Shown here: piece after piece, positions 9,218 through 18,077 of the stretch
Numbering within the stretch: the stretch's first letter is position 1
Layout: the number at the start of each line of letters is the position of its first letter
Assembly: GCA_963722815.1 (NCBI GenBank)
Contig: CAVROM010000002.1
Location: 1 to 64,000 of the forward strand
Source of the DNA: DASQFQ01 sp963722815
GTDB taxonomy: Bacteria > Actinomycetota > Thermoleophilia > Solirubrobacterales > Solirubrobacteraceae
Direction of reading: 5' to 3'
Length of the DNA stretch: 64,000 bases
Position numbers and translations under genes: made by a program
The notes under the pieces: generated by a model
The model's input: the letters and a program-made list of their open reading frames with translations, nothing else
Databases searched by the model: none
Told to the model about the DNA's origin: nothing

Positions 9218-10603
9218 TCAGGCGGTCAACTCCGCCGCCATCTCCTCGAACACCGCGACGTAGCGGTCGACGCTCTCGTCGGTGTGGGTCACCGACAGCG
9301 TCCACTCCTCCTCGCGCCCGGGCGTCATGAAGATGCCGCGGTTCATGTTGAACAGCCACGCCAGCTCGGCGAGGTCGGCGTCCTGGTTGGCCTTGAACGT
9401 CTCGTAGTCGACGATCTTCTGGGGCGAGAACGTGACGCAGCCCTTGGAGCCGACGCCGACGGCGTAGCCCGGCAGGTTGTGCCGCTCGATCACGCCCTCG
9501 CAGCCGCCGAGGATGCGGCCGTTGAGGTGCGCGAGGTGCTCGTAGGCGTCGGGGGTGAGCACCTCCTGCAGGTTCGCCCGCGCCGCGGCCATGCCGAGCG
9601 GGTTGCCGTTGTAGGTACCGACCTGGAAGACGCTGCCGTCCTCCACCACCGACATGACCTCTTCGCTGCCGCCGATCGCGCCGGTCGGCATCCCGCCGCC
9701 GAGCGCCTTGGCCAGCGTGACCATGTCCGGCAGCACGCCGAAGCTCTCGGCCGCGCCGCCGGGCGCGATGCAGAGGCCGGTCTTGACCTCGTCGAAGATC
9801 AGGACGATCCCGTGGCGCTGCGTGATGTCGCGCACCGCCTCGAGGTAGCCCGGCTCGGGGAGCACGACCCCGAGGTTCATCATCGCCGCCTCCATGATCA
9901 CGCAGGCGGGCTTGCGGCCCTCGGCGTCGAGCGCCTTGATGCGGTGCTCCATCGCCTCGGCGTCGTTGAACGGCACCGCGATCGTGAGGTCGACGACGGC
10001 CTGCGGGATGCCGGCGCCGTAGGGCAGCGACTCGAGGTTGAAGCGGTCGCCGATCTTGTCGTACTCGACGCCGATGGAGACCATCACGCCGTCGTGGTGG
10101 CCGTGGTAGGAGCCGAAGATCTTCATGATCGTGTCGCGCTTCGTGTACGCGCGGGCAATCCGGATCGCGTCCATCGTCGACTCCGAGCCGGAGTTCGTGT
10201 AGCGCCACTGCGGGAGCTTCCAGCGCTCGGCGAGCTCCTCGCCGACGACGATCGCGTCCTCGGTCGGCGCCGCGAAGTGCGTGCCGAGCGCATAGCGCTC
10301 CGAGATCGCCTTGCCGATCGCCGGATTGGCGTGGCCCTGGACCATCGAGCCGAAGCCGTTGTGGAAGTCGAAGTACTCGTTGCCGTCGACGTCCCAGACG
10401 AGCGGCCCGGAGCCACGCTCGAGGTAGATCGGCCAGGGGTCGCGCAGCTGGTATGACGACGCGACGCCGCCGGACAGGGACTTCTGCGCGCGCTTGTACA
10501 TCTCGCCCGAGCCGGCGGTTTTCTCGTTCAGGACGCGCTCTTCGCGCTCGGTCAGCTCCTTGATGCGCTGACGATCGAGCTGGACAGGGGGTGAAACTGC
10601 CAT
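9218..10603 (-). CDS. class III aminotransferase (glutamate-1-semialdehyde 2,1-aminomutase-like)
   Basis: A 461-residue PLP enzyme of fold type I. The PLP lysine is in the TLAKALGGGMPTGAIGG segment, and IFDEVKTGL carries the Asp that contacts the pyridine nitrogen. SGSESTMDAIRIAR and the FGSYHGHHDG segment are typical of the HemL branch. The N-terminal 60 residues are longer than in HemL, and no other tetrapyrrole gene is nearby, so another amino-transfer reaction is as likely as haem synthesis. A strong GAGGAG ribosome site precedes the ATG. Divergent from purF. Confidence 0.85.
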   Translation of the reverse strand: MAVSPPVQLDRQRIKELTEREERVLNEKTAGSGEMYKRAQKSLSGGVASSYQLRDPWPIYLERGSGPLVWDVDGNEYFDFHNGFGSMVQGHANPAIGKAISERYALGTHFAAPTEDAIVVGEELAERWKLPQWRYTNSGSESTMDAIRIARAYTKRDTIMKIFGSYHGHHDGVMVSIGVEYDKIGDRFNLESLPYGAGIPQAVVDLTIAVPFNDAEAMEHRIKALDAEGRKPACVIMEAAMMNLGVVLPEPGYLEAVRDITQRHGIVLIFDEVKTGLCIAPGGAAESFGVLPDMVTLAKALGGGMPTGAIGGSEEVMSVVEDGSVFQVGTYNGNPLGMAAARANLQEVLTPDAYEHLAHLNGRILGGCEGVIERHNLPGYAVGVGSKGCVTFSPQKIVDYETFKANQDADLAELAWLFNMNRGIFMTPGREEEWTLSVTHTDESVDRYVAVFEEMAAELTA

Positions 10604-10630
10604 GGGTTCTCCTCGTTCTTTGCGGCTCGG

Positions 10631-10675
10631 AGGCTAGCCGAGAGCGCCCGTTCGCGCCGGGGCCGTTGCTACGCT
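10631..10675. promoter_or_regulatory. divergent -10 boxes for the aminotransferase and purF
   Basis: On the minus strand TAGCCT (10636-10631) lies about 28 nt before the aminotransferase ATG, giving a short leader with a GAGGAG site. On the plus strand TACGCT (10670-10675) lies 23 nt before the purF GTG. A small inverted repeat, CGGCT...AGCCG, surrounds the minus-strand box. These are matches to the TANNNT pattern seen at other genes here, not measured promoters. Confidence 0.4.
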
Positions 10676-10698
10676 CGTTGCCTCGATCGGGCCCATTC

Positions 10699-12144
10699 GT
10701 GACGGCATCGACGCCCCCTGACATCGACGAACGAGACGGCCCACGCGACGAGTGCGGCGTGTTCGGCGTATTCGCTCCCGGTCACGACGTCGCCCGCCTC
10801 TCGTACTTCGCGCTCTACGCGCTCCAGCACCGCGGGCAGGAGTCCGCGGGCATCGCGACTGCCCAGGGCGGCCACATCATGGCGATGCGCGACCAGGGCC
10901 TCGTCAACCAGGTGTTCGACGAGCAGAAGCTGCGCGCGCTGCAGGGCGACATGGCGGTCGCCCACGTCCGCTACTCGACGACAGGCGCCAACTCGTGGGA
11001 GAACTCGCAGCCCGTCTGGCGCGCCGACCGGCGCGAGGTCGCGCTCGGCCACAACGGCAACCTCGTCAACGCCGTCGAGCTCCACAGCGAGCTGCGCGAG
11101 CGCGGCGTCTCGTTCCGCTCGACGTCCGACTCGGAGATCATCGCCGCGCTGCTCTCCACCCACCCGGCGGAGACGATCGAGGACGCGGTGGAGGACGTGC
11201 TGCCGCGCCTCGAGGGCGCGTTCTCGACGGTCGTGATGACCAAGGACCGCGTCGTCGCGTTCCGCGATCCGGCGGGGCTGCGGCCGTTGGCGCTCGGCCT
11301 GCTCGGCGAGCGCTACTGCGTGGCGTCGGAGTCGTGCGCGTTCGACATCATCGGCGCCCAGTACCTGCGCGAGGTGCAGCCGGGCGAGATGGTGTCGCTG
11401 ACCGAGCGGGGCATCGAGACGCGCCAGGTCGTCGAGGGCGAGCGGCGCGCGTTCTGCGTGTTCGAGCACATCTACTTCGCGCGGCCCGACTCGCGGCTCG
11501 AGGGCCGGGTCGTGCAGACGACGCGCGGGCGCATGGGCGAGATCCTCGCCGCCGAGGCGCCGTGCGATGCGGACCTGGTGATCCCGGTGCCCGACTCCGG
11601 CAACGCCGCCGCGCGCGGCTACGCACGCGCGAGCGGGCTGCCGCAGGACGACGGCCTGATCAAGAACCGCTACGTCGCGCGCACGTTCATCCAGCCGGGC
11701 CAGGAGCTGCGCAAGCACGGCTTGCGGCTCAAGTTCAACCCGCTGCCAGAGGTCGTTGCCGGCCAGCGCCTAGTCGTCGTCGACGACTCGATCGTGCGCG
11801 GCAACACCACGCGCCATCTGGTGCAGATGCTGCGAGAGGCGGGCGCGGCCGAGGTGCACATGCGCATCACCGCGCCGCCGATCCGCAACCCCTGCCACTA
11901 CGGGATCGACATGTCGACGCGCGAGGAGATGATCGCCCACGAGCGAACGGAGGCCGAGATCGCCGCCGAGCTCGGGGCCGACTCGCTCGCCTACCTGTCG
12001 CTCGAGGGCGTCTACCGCGCGCTCGAGAGCGACCGCTCGACGCATTGCGACGCCTGCTTCTCCGGCGACTACCCGCTGGAGAACAGCGGCTCCGGGCAGG
12101 CGAAGGACGCGTTCGAGAACGCGCTCCCGCTGCTCAACGCCTAG
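10699..12144 (+). CDS. purF: amidophosphoribosyltransferase
   Basis: First committed enzyme of purine synthesis, making phosphoribosylamine from PRPP and glutamine. The GTG start at 10699 gives 481 residues with an 18-residue propeptide before the Ntn nucleophile C19 (DECGVFGVF), as expected for a self-processing PurF. PRPP loop VVVDDSIVRGNTT is present. Cysteines in FCVFEHIYF, NPCHYG and HCDACF match the four 4Fe-4S ligands of the Bacillus-type enzyme. Its stop codon shares CTAG with the convergent gene's stop. Confidence 0.95.
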   Translation: MTASTPPDIDERDGPRDECGVFGVFAPGHDVARLSYFALYALQHRGQESAGIATAQGGHIMAMRDQGLVNQVFDEQKLRALQGDMAVAHVRYSTTGANSWENSQPVWRADRREVALGHNGNLVNAVELHSELRERGVSFRSTSDSEIIAALLSTHPAETIEDAVEDVLPRLEGAFSTVVMTKDRVVAFRDPAGLRPLALGLLGERYCVASESCAFDIIGAQYLREVQPGEMVSLTERGIETRQVVEGERRAFCVFEHIYFARPDSRLEGRVVQTTRGRMGEILAAEAPCDADLVIPVPDSGNAAARGYARASGLPQDDGLIKNRYVARTFIQPGQELRKHGLRLKFNPLPEVVAGQRLVVVDDSIVRGNTTRHLVQMLREAGAAEVHMRITAPPIRNPCHYGIDMSTREEMIAHERTEAEIAAELGADSLAYLSLEGVYRALESDRSTHCDACFSGDYPLENSGSGQAKDAFENALPLLNA

Positions 12145-12884
12145 CGGCCAGCTGAGCCGGCCACCAAGCCGGTGGCGATCACAGCCACCACGATCGCCAG
12201 CCACTGCGCCTCGGTGAGCCGGCCTTTGCGCACGCGCTCGTCGCGCAGCTCGTCGAGGATGGAGCGGATCGCGAGGTAGCCACCCAGCCCGGCCGCCGTC
12301 GCCGTGCCCGGGGTGGCGCCGATCGCGTCAAGCACGAGCGTCGCGCCCACCAGCAGGACGCAGACCGCCAAGTCGAGCAGCTGGACGGGCAGTCGGCGGT
12401 GCTCGTCGCCCAGCCACGGGTAGCGTGGGCCGATCGCGGCGGGGCGCCCGCTGCAACACCCGCTCCGAAAGCAGCCCACCCGCCCGACCGCCAGCCCCGC
12501 GAGCATGGCCGCGGTGGCGGTGTCGATCAGGCGCCAGCTCAGCGCGCCGATCGCCTCGAGCAGCGGAAGCGTCACCGCCGCCGACGCGATGACGTGGCGG
12601 TGGTAGACGAGCCTCGCGGGGCGGCCCGATCGCAGGATGTGCCAGCGCTGCACGCTGAAGATCGCAAATGCGACGGTCGGGACGAGAACCAGGGCGAGCG
12701 CCGGCAGCTCCCGGTTCACGCCGATGGCGAGCCAGACGACCGTCGCCACCCCGAACGCCGCCAACGAGAACACGCGCCATGAGAACCACAAGCGGCCACC
12801 CACCCGCATGCTCAGGCCGATCGCCTCGTCGAAGCGGCGGTTGAGACGGTCGGCGAGCGACCCTGGCGGCGCGACCGCGCTCAC
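12141..12884 (-). CDS. polytopic membrane protein related to prolipoprotein diacylglyceryl transferase
   Basis: 247 residues with about six to seven hydrophobic segments. GRVGCFRSGCCSGRP followed by PVQLLDL resembles the GRxGNFxNxExxGRP...PxQLYE core of Lgt, with Cys residues in place of the Asn. The HxGG motif of true Lgt is not seen, so lipid transfer to prolipoproteins is unlikely to be its simple role. GTG start overlaps the stop of the upstream helical-repeat gene (GTGA). It is last in a minus-strand operon that begins near 14940. Confidence 0.6.
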   Translation of the reverse strand: MSAVAPPGSLADRLNRRFDEAIGLSMRVGGRLWFSWRVFSLAAFGVATVVWLAIGVNRELPALALVLVPTVAFAIFSVQRWHILRSGRPARLVYHRHVIASAAVTLPLLEAIGALSWRLIDTATAAMLAGLAVGRVGCFRSGCCSGRPAAIGPRYPWLGDEHRRLPVQLLDLAVCVLLVGATLVLDAIGATPGTATAAGLGGYLAIRSILDELRDERVRKGRLTEAQWLAIVVAVIATGLVAGSAGR

Positions 12885-13420
12885 GGCCTGAGGATCCGCA
12901 GCGCCTCGCGGCGGAGGTCCGGGTCGTCGCCGATGTCGTCCATGAGGGCCTGCACTTCCTCGCGGACGTAGTCGCTGCTGCCCTTGGGATCGTCGAGCTC
13001 GGCGGCACGGATCGCGAGCGCGCGGTAGGCGGTCCATTCGCGAGGTCCGGCCCGCTCCATCACGTCGCGGTACTCGCCACTCATCCGGTACATCAGCGTC
13101 GGGTCGGCCTTGAGCGCGGCGAGCATCTCCTCCACCGCGCCGTCGGTATCCCCCGTGAGCAGGAGGGTGTCGGCATAGATCGCCCGCGCGAGCGGATGGG
13201 AGGGCAGGCGCTCGGCGGCCTGGCGCCAGAACCGGCGGTAGGCCTGCGGATCCGCCTCGAGCTGCCGATGCTCGTCCGTCAGCGGGCCATTGACGAACTG
13301 CTGGACCTGCGTGAGCAGCTCATCGTCCGCCTCCCCGTCTTGCGGCAGGGCGTCGAGCACCCGCGCGAGCCAGTCGGCGACGGGCTCACTTGGTTGCCGG
13401 CTGCTCAGCGCCTTCTTCAA
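12881..13420 (-). CDS. helical-repeat (TPR-like) protein of unknown function
   Basis: A 179-residue acidic, helix-rich soluble protein. The segment from about 75 to 120 (HPLARAIYADTLLLTGDTDGAVEEMLAAL) has the spacing of a TPR hairpin. No signal peptide or catalytic motif is visible. Its ATG lies inside the 3' end of the upstream gene (35-nt overlap), so the two are tightly coupled, and it overlaps the Lgt-like gene by 4 nt. A partner or chaperone for the 460-residue upstream protein is a reasonable guess only. Confidence 0.65.
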   Translation of the reverse strand: MKKALSSRQPSEPVADWLARVLDALPQDGEADDELLTQVQQFVNGPLTDEHRQLEADPQAYRRFWRQAAERLPSHPLARAIYADTLLLTGDTDGAVEEMLAALKADPTLMYRMSGEYRDVMERAGPREWTAYRALAIRAAELDDPKGSSDYVREEVQALMDDIGDDPDLRREALRILRP

Positions 13421-14768
13421 CGGGGGTCTCCGGTTCGGTGAACAGCTCGAGCGGGCTCAGGGGCTCGCTGTGGGTGATCAGGGTCTGCTCCACAGTGGAC
13501 AAACAGTAGGTCTCGTGCGTCGTGGTCTCCTTGGGATCCCACGGGTGGCGGCTGTAGCCGACCGAGTGCAGTTTCACGCCAGGCAGGGACTCGACCGGGC
13601 CTTCGGGGTCGGGCGTCGTCCACGTCTCGACCGCCAGGCGGACGTTGACGTAGACCTCACCTTCCGAATCCTCCTCGAGGAGCTTCTCGAGCTCGTCCTC
13701 CTTGGCCTCGAGCTCCTCCTGGATCTTCGGCGCCAGCTCGTCGATCTGCTTCTCGATGAAGTCTTGGACGACCTTCTCCATCAGCTTGCCGAGGAAGTAC
13801 TGCAGCACGAGCATCGCCACCAGGCCGGCCAAGCCCTTGGCCATCCCCTTGGCGCCGGCGCGGAAGCGGCCGCTCTTCATCTTCCCCATGATCGCCTTGG
13901 GACGCAGCCCGCGCAGCGCCTGGGCAAAGCTGCGGCCCTTGAGCTTGAGCATCCCGATCGAGCGGAACGGCTTGGTCGTCCTGAGGCCGGCGGCGTCGTA
14001 GTGAACCGATTGGGCGTGGAAATCGGGGTGGAAGGCGGTCTTCGGAAGGCGCAGGAAGCCCTTGAGGCTCGGCGACATCGCCTTGCGAGCCGGCTGAAAG
14101 TGGCCGGACTGGTTGTCGACGCGGTAGATCTTGCCGCCGCGGATCTCGACCTCGCCCGCGGCAAGGACCGTCGGGTTCTTGCCACCGATCAGCGTCGGGT
14201 GCGGGAGGCCGGTGGCCCGGCCCGGCACGCCGCCGGGCTCTCCCATGCGCTTGGCGATGATGACGTCGCCCTTCCCGTCGACGACGTAGGTGAACGTGCC
14301 GTTGTCGAAGCCCTTGCCGATGCGGCCGTTGGTGCCCAGCGCGTCGTTGAGCGGCATGGCCGAGGGGTTCTTGGCATAGCCGCCCTCGGCCGTCCATACC
14401 GGCTTGCGGGTCTTCTCCTTCGGATCCCACCACTGGCGGGTCTTGTCGTCCGCTTCCATCTCGGGGACGACGCTGTAGGGCGGCTTGCGATCGTCCCGCT
14501 GGAGCCTCCGCTCGGGTGGCAGCGGCGGGGGCGCCGGGACGGCCGCCTCTCGCTGCCCTGCGACGAGCCGCGCGACCGCCGCGTTGCCGACCGTGCGCTG
14601 GAGCCGCAGCGCCTCAATGGCTCCGAGACGGGCGTCAGGCCGGAAGACCGGCGACTGCCCCGTCGGAGCGGGCGCCGTCTCAGGCGCCGTTACCGGCTCG
14701 GCCGGCTCCGCCTCGTCGCGCTCACGCGCCACGACCGCGACGCTACTCGCGCCGCGCTCGCGAGGCAA
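13386..14768 (-). CDS. LQRTxGNxAV-motif protein, likely eCIS-linked cargo or polymorphic-toxin-like protein
   Basis: 460 residues. LQRTVGNAAVARLV at 56-69 and a second RRLQRD at 87-92, in a Pro-rich N-terminus, are the hallmark of actinobacterial proteins associated with extracellular contractile injection systems and related secreted toxins. The middle (KIYRVDNQSGHFQPAR) resembles toxin-type domains. A hydrophobic helix near 308-322 is followed by a charged coiled coil to about 360. No sheath, tube or baseplate gene lies in the window. Starts at TTG 14768 or GTG 14732. Function not established. Confidence 0.6.
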   Translation of the reverse strand: MPRERGASSVAVVARERDEAEPAEPVTAPETAPAPTGQSPVFRPDARLGAIEALRLQRTVGNAAVARLVAGQREAAVPAPPPLPPERRLQRDDRKPPYSVVPEMEADDKTRQWWDPKEKTRKPVWTAEGGYAKNPSAMPLNDALGTNGRIGKGFDNGTFTYVVDGKGDVIIAKRMGEPGGVPGRATGLPHPTLIGGKNPTVLAAGEVEIRGGKIYRVDNQSGHFQPARKAMSPSLKGFLRLPKTAFHPDFHAQSVHYDAAGLRTTKPFRSIGMLKLKGRSFAQALRGLRPKAIMGKMKSGRFRAGAKGMAKGLAGLVAMLVLQYFLGKLMEKVVQDFIEKQIDELAPKIQEELEAKEDELEKLLEEDSEGEVYVNVRLAVETWTTPDPEGPVESLPGVKLHSVGYSRHPWDPKETTTHETYCLSTVEQTLITHSEPLSPLELFTEPETPVEEGAEQPATK

Positions 14769-14784
14769 GTCCGCGGAGCGCTTG

Positions 14785-14940
14785 CTAGCGACCCTGGTGG
14801 CGGATCGAGCGGGGGCTGTGGCCGCCGCGCGGCGCGCTGGTGTTGCGCTGATCGACCGAGTGCTTGGAGCTCGCCTGCTCGAGCTTCTGCCGCAGTGCCG
14901 CAGGGATGGGCGTCTTGGGCTGCTTGCTCTTCTTGGCCAT
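14785..14940 (-). CDS. 51-residue basic peptide, unknown
   Basis: A short ORF starting MAKKSKQPKTPIPAALRQKL and ending SIRHQGR: very basic, probably disordered, with one short helix. A TAGCTT -10 box lies exactly 7 nt before the ATG, and it sits just upstream of the LQRTxGN-motif gene (gap 16 nt), so it is probably the first gene of that operon. No family is recognised. The promoter position is the main support that it is real. Confidence 0.55.
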   Translation of the reverse strand: MAKKSKQPKTPIPAALRQKLEQASSKHSVDQRNTSAPRGGHSPRSIRHQGR

Positions 14941-14953
14941 GGCCTTGAAGCTA
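14941..14953 (-). promoter_or_regulatory. leaderless -10 box for the 12.1-14.9 kb operon
   Basis: TAGCTT (14953-14948) on the minus strand, 7 nt before the ATG at 14940. Its TAG is also the stop codon of the upstream nucleotidyltransferase gene, so transcription of the operon would start directly at that gene's end. Confidence 0.45.
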
Positions 14954-15553
14954 CAGCACGTCCCGCTTGGAGATCCAGTGTCCGGTGTCGAGGAAGTGCT
15001 GCGAGCGGGCGACGTTCAGGCCCGCGTTCGCCGAGTCGTCGCCGCGGTGCCAGCGGATCGACTCGGCGAGGTGCTGCGCGAGCAGCTCCCGCGGGATCTC
15101 AGCGATGAGGTCGGCGGCCGGCGGCCCGTGGAGCGGCTGGCCGTGCTGGCGCACGATCGAGCGGTCGATCGCGAACCAGAAGTCCTCGATCTCGCCGGGC
15201 TCGAAGTCCGCGCGGAAGTGGTAGTCCTCGCCGGTGTTGAGGTTGAGCTCGAAGCCGGGCGCAGCGGTCGGGCGCTCGACGATCGCGCGCGTGTAGATCA
15301 CGAGCTCGAGCCCGGTCGCGGGGCAAGGCAGCGCCTCATGTCGGAGCGCCCCGACGAGCTCGCGCTTCACGTCGTCGGTCAGCGGCTCCTCCACCACCAC
15401 CGTGACGTCGATGTCGCTGCACCCGTGCTCGTACGCGCCGAGCGCGTAGCTGCCGCCGGCGTAGACCGCGACGAGCTCCTCACCGAGGATCTCCTGCATA
15501 CGGCGCGCAAGCTCTGCCAGGTAATCGTCAACGATCTGCAACAGCTTGCGCAC
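14951..15553 (-). CDS. nucleotidyltransferase (aminoglycoside adenylyltransferase-like)
   Basis: 200 residues from a GTG with a GAGAGG ribosome site. The Pol-beta-type signature GGSYALGAYEHGCSDIDVTVVV near 40-62 carries the GS and DxD metal site. The C-terminal half (WFAIDRSIVRQHGQPLHGP) resembles the helical domain found after the nucleotidyltransferase domain in AadA/ANT(9)-like enzymes. A chromosomal enzyme of this kind need not confer drug resistance. Divergent from recQ by about 43 bp. An alternative ATG at 15598 would overlap the recQ start. Confidence 0.75.
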   Translation of the reverse strand: MRKLLQIVDDYLAELARRMQEILGEELVAVYAGGSYALGAYEHGCSDIDVTVVVEEPLTDDVKRELVGALRHEALPCPATGLELVIYTRAIVERPTAAPGFELNLNTGEDYHFRADFEPGEIEDFWFAIDRSIVRQHGQPLHGPPAADLIAEIPRELLAQHLAESIRWHRGDDSANAGLNVARSQHFLDTGHWISKRDVL

Positions 15554-15580
15554 CCTCTCAGAACCCGCCGGAGCCGGGGG

Positions 15581-15596
15581 TAATGTCCGGCGGCCC
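15581..15596 (+). promoter_or_regulatory. recQ -10 box
   Basis: TAATGT at 15581-15586 lies 10 nt before the recQ ATG, so the leader would be only a few nucleotides long. No ribosome site is visible between them. Confidence 0.4.
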
Positions 15597-17456
15597 ATGG
15601 AAGCCGCCTCGACCCTCGCCCTGCCCGGCCTCGGGCCGCCGCCGCCGGAGCCGGTGGCGCGCGCCACCGATCCGCACGGGGCGCTGCACGAGCTGTTCGG
15701 CTTCGAGCGCTTCCGGCCCGGGCAGGAGGACGCGGTCGGGGCCGCGCTCGCCGACCGCGACGTGCTGGTGGTCATGCCGACCGGCTCGGGCAAGTCTCTG
15801 TGCTATCAGCTCCCGGCGCTGATGCGGACGGACCTGACGCTCGTGGTCTCCCCGCTGGTGTCGCTGATGCAGGACCAGGTCGAGGCGCTCGAGCGCGTGG
15901 CGCCCGGGCGGGTCGGGCTCGTCAACGCGCAGCGCGACGCGGCCGCCAACCGGCGCGTGGTGGAGCAGGCGGCGGCCGGGCACGTGCGGTTGCTCTACGT
16001 CGCGCCCGAGCGGTTCTCGTCGCCCGGCTTTCTGGAGCGCTTGCGCGGCGCCGACATCGGCCTGTTCGTCGTCGACGAGGCGCACTGCGTCTCGCAATGG
16101 GGGCACGACTTCCGGCCCGACTACTTCCGGCTCGCCGACGCCGCGCGCTGGCTCGGCGCCAAGTCGATCGTGGCCTCGACCGCGACCGCGACGCCGCAGG
16201 TGGCGTCGGACATCGTGACCCGCCTCGGGCTGCGCGACCCGGTGCGGGTGGCGACCGGGTTCGACCGCCCGAACCTGTCGTTCGCGGTCGTCCCGTGCGC
16301 GACCAAGGAGGCCGGCCACCGCGGCATCTCCCAGGTGCTGGCCGATCCGGAGGCGCGGCCCGCGATCGTCTACGCAGGCACGCGCAACGAGTGCGACAAG
16401 CTCGCCACCCGGCTGGGGCGCGAGCTCGGCGTGCGGGTGGAGACCTACCACGCCGGCCTCGCGCGCGAGCTGCGCGCCGAGGCGCAGCGGCGCTTCATGT
16501 CCGGCGAGTCGCAGGTGGTGGTGGCGACCAACGCGTTCGGCATGGGCGTTGACAAGGCCGACGTGCGGACGGTCTGCCACGAGAGCGTCCCGGGATCGCT
16601 CGAGGCCTACTACCAGGAGGCCGGCCGGGCCGGGCGCGACGGCAAGCCCGCGCGCTGCCTGCTGTTCGCCTCCAGCCGCGACAAGGGGCTGCACGTGTTC
16701 TTCATCGAGCGCTCGACGGTCGACGAGTCGGCGATCGCCACGGTCGCCAAGCGGCTGCTCGGCCGTGCGGTCGACGGGCGCTTCGCCGTCGGGCTGCAGG
16801 AGCTGCGCTCGATCACCTCCGGGACGGAGGACGACGCGGTGCGCGCGATCGTCGGGTACCTCGCGCGCGCCGGCGTGATCCAGCCGGCGCCGTCACCGCC
16901 GGACCTCGTGGTGGGGCGTGTCACCGGCGAGTGGGACGGTCGCGCGCTCGCGGTCTGCCGCACCTCCGCGCGCGAGGGCACGAAGGCCCGCTGGCGCCAG
17001 TATCGCTCGGTGTGGGCGTGGGTCGAGGGCTCGAGCTGCCGCCGTGTCGGGATCCTGCGCCACTTCGGGGACCTCAGCGAGCCCCAGGCCGAGGGCCCGT
17101 GCTGCGACGTCTGCGATCCCTCGCTCCTGCCCGCTTCGCCGCAGGCGCCGAGTCGCCGGCCGAACCGCCCCGCGCAGCTCGCGCAGCGCCCCGAGGGCGA
17201 CCTGACCGAGCTCGACGACGCGATCCTCGACGTCGTCGCGGCGGCCGAGCCCGGCGTCGGCCGCACGCGCGCGGTCGAGGTCCTCCGCGGCGGCCGCTCG
17301 AAGGTGGTCGCGAAGTACAACTACGACGGCCTGCCCGGCTACGGGACCTACGGCCACCTGCGCGCCGACGCCGTGCTCGAGCGCGTCGACGCGCTGCTGC
17401 AGGCCGGCACGCTGCGCTCGACCGGCGGGCGGTTCCCGAAGCTCGAAGTCGCGTGA
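15597..17456 (+). CDS. recQ: ATP-dependent DNA helicase RecQ
   Basis: 619 residues. Superfamily 2 helicase with Walker A GSGKS near 63-67, DEAH at 160-163, and the aromatic-rich loop start CVSQWGHDFRPDY. Conserved ATNAFGMGVDKADVR and YYQEAGRAGRDG motifs lie in the second RecA lobe. A four-cysteine zinc site (SSCRR...CCDVC) follows, then a winged-helix-like C-terminus. No clear HRDC domain is seen. Acts in recombination and fork repair. Overlaps purN by 4 nt, an odd coupling of repair and purine genes. Confidence 0.94.
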   Translation: MEAASTLALPGLGPPPPEPVARATDPHGALHELFGFERFRPGQEDAVGAALADRDVLVVMPTGSGKSLCYQLPALMRTDLTLVVSPLVSLMQDQVEALERVAPGRVGLVNAQRDAAANRRVVEQAAAGHVRLLYVAPERFSSPGFLERLRGADIGLFVVDEAHCVSQWGHDFRPDYFRLADAARWLGAKSIVASTATATPQVASDIVTRLGLRDPVRVATGFDRPNLSFAVVPCATKEAGHRGISQVLADPEARPAIVYAGTRNECDKLATRLGRELGVRVETYHAGLARELRAEAQRRFMSGESQVVVATNAFGMGVDKADVRTVCHESVPGSLEAYYQEAGRAGRDGKPARCLLFASSRDKGLHVFFIERSTVDESAIATVAKRLLGRAVDGRFAVGLQELRSITSGTEDDAVRAIVGYLARAGVIQPAPSPPDLVVGRVTGEWDGRALAVCRTSAREGTKARWRQYRSVWAWVEGSSCRRVGILRHFGDLSEPQAEGPCCDVCDPSLLPASPQAPSRRPNRPAQLAQRPEGDLTELDDAILDVVAAAEPGVGRTRAVEVLRGGRSKVVAKYNYDGLPGYGTYGHLRADAVLERVDALLQAGTLRSTGGRFPKLEVA

Positions 17457-18061
17457 GGGTCGGCGTCCTCGCCTCCGGGGCAGGGACGAACCTGCAGGCG
17501 ATCCTCGACCACGTCCACGGCCGCGAGGGCGTCGAGGTCGTGGCGGTCGGGTCGGACAAGCCGGACGCCCAGGCGCTGGAGCGCGCGCGGGCGGCCGGGG
17601 TGGAGTCCGCGGTCTTCGCGCGCGACGCGTTCCCCGATCGCCGCGCCCGCGACCTGGCGATGGCGGAGTGGCTCGTCGAGGAGGGCGCCGGCCTCGTCGT
17701 CCTCGCCGGCTACATGCAGCTGCTGGACGCCCATTTCCTCGGCCGCTTCCCCCAGCGCGTCATCAACGTCCATCCGGCGCTGCTGCCGGCGTTCCCCGGC
17801 ATCGGCTCGGTCGAGCAGGCGATCGCCTACGGGGTCAAGGTCTTCGGCGTCACCGTGCACTTCGTCGACGAGGGCGTCGACACCGGCCCGATCATCCTGC
17901 AGCGCGCGATCGACCTCCCGGCGGCCACCGAGGCCACGGAGGTCCGCGCCACGCTGCGCCCGATCGAGCATGAGCTGCTCTGCGAGGCGGTCCGCCTGAT
18001 CGCTCGCGACGCCGTCCGCATCGACCCCTCCAACCCAAGGCGCGTGCTCATTGCTTCCTGA
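17453..18061 (+). CDS. purN: phosphoribosylglycinamide formyltransferase
   Basis: Transfers the formyl group of 10-formyl-THF to GAR. The GTG start (overlapping the recQ stop) gives 202 residues, normal for PurN. SGAGTNLQAILDH near the start is the phosphate site. Catalytic Asn-His-Asp are visible as NVHPALLPAFPG and VHFVDEGVDTGPII. Followed 17 nt later by purH. Confidence 0.96.
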   Translation: MRVGVLASGAGTNLQAILDHVHGREGVEVVAVGSDKPDAQALERARAAGVESAVFARDAFPDRRARDLAMAEWLVEEGAGLVVLAGYMQLLDAHFLGRFPQRVINVHPALLPAFPGIGSVEQAIAYGVKVFGVTVHFVDEGVDTGPIILQRAIDLPAATEATEVRATLRPIEHELLCEAVRLIARDAVRIDPSNPRRVLIAS

Positions 18062-18063
18062 TC

Positions 18064-18077
18064 TATCGTCCGCCCCC
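18064..18077 (+). promoter_or_regulatory. internal -10 box for purH
   Basis: TATCGT (18064-18069) directly after the purN stop codon, 8 nt before the purH GTG. It would let purH be transcribed separately as a leaderless mRNA in addition to read-through from recQ-purN. Confidence 0.4.
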
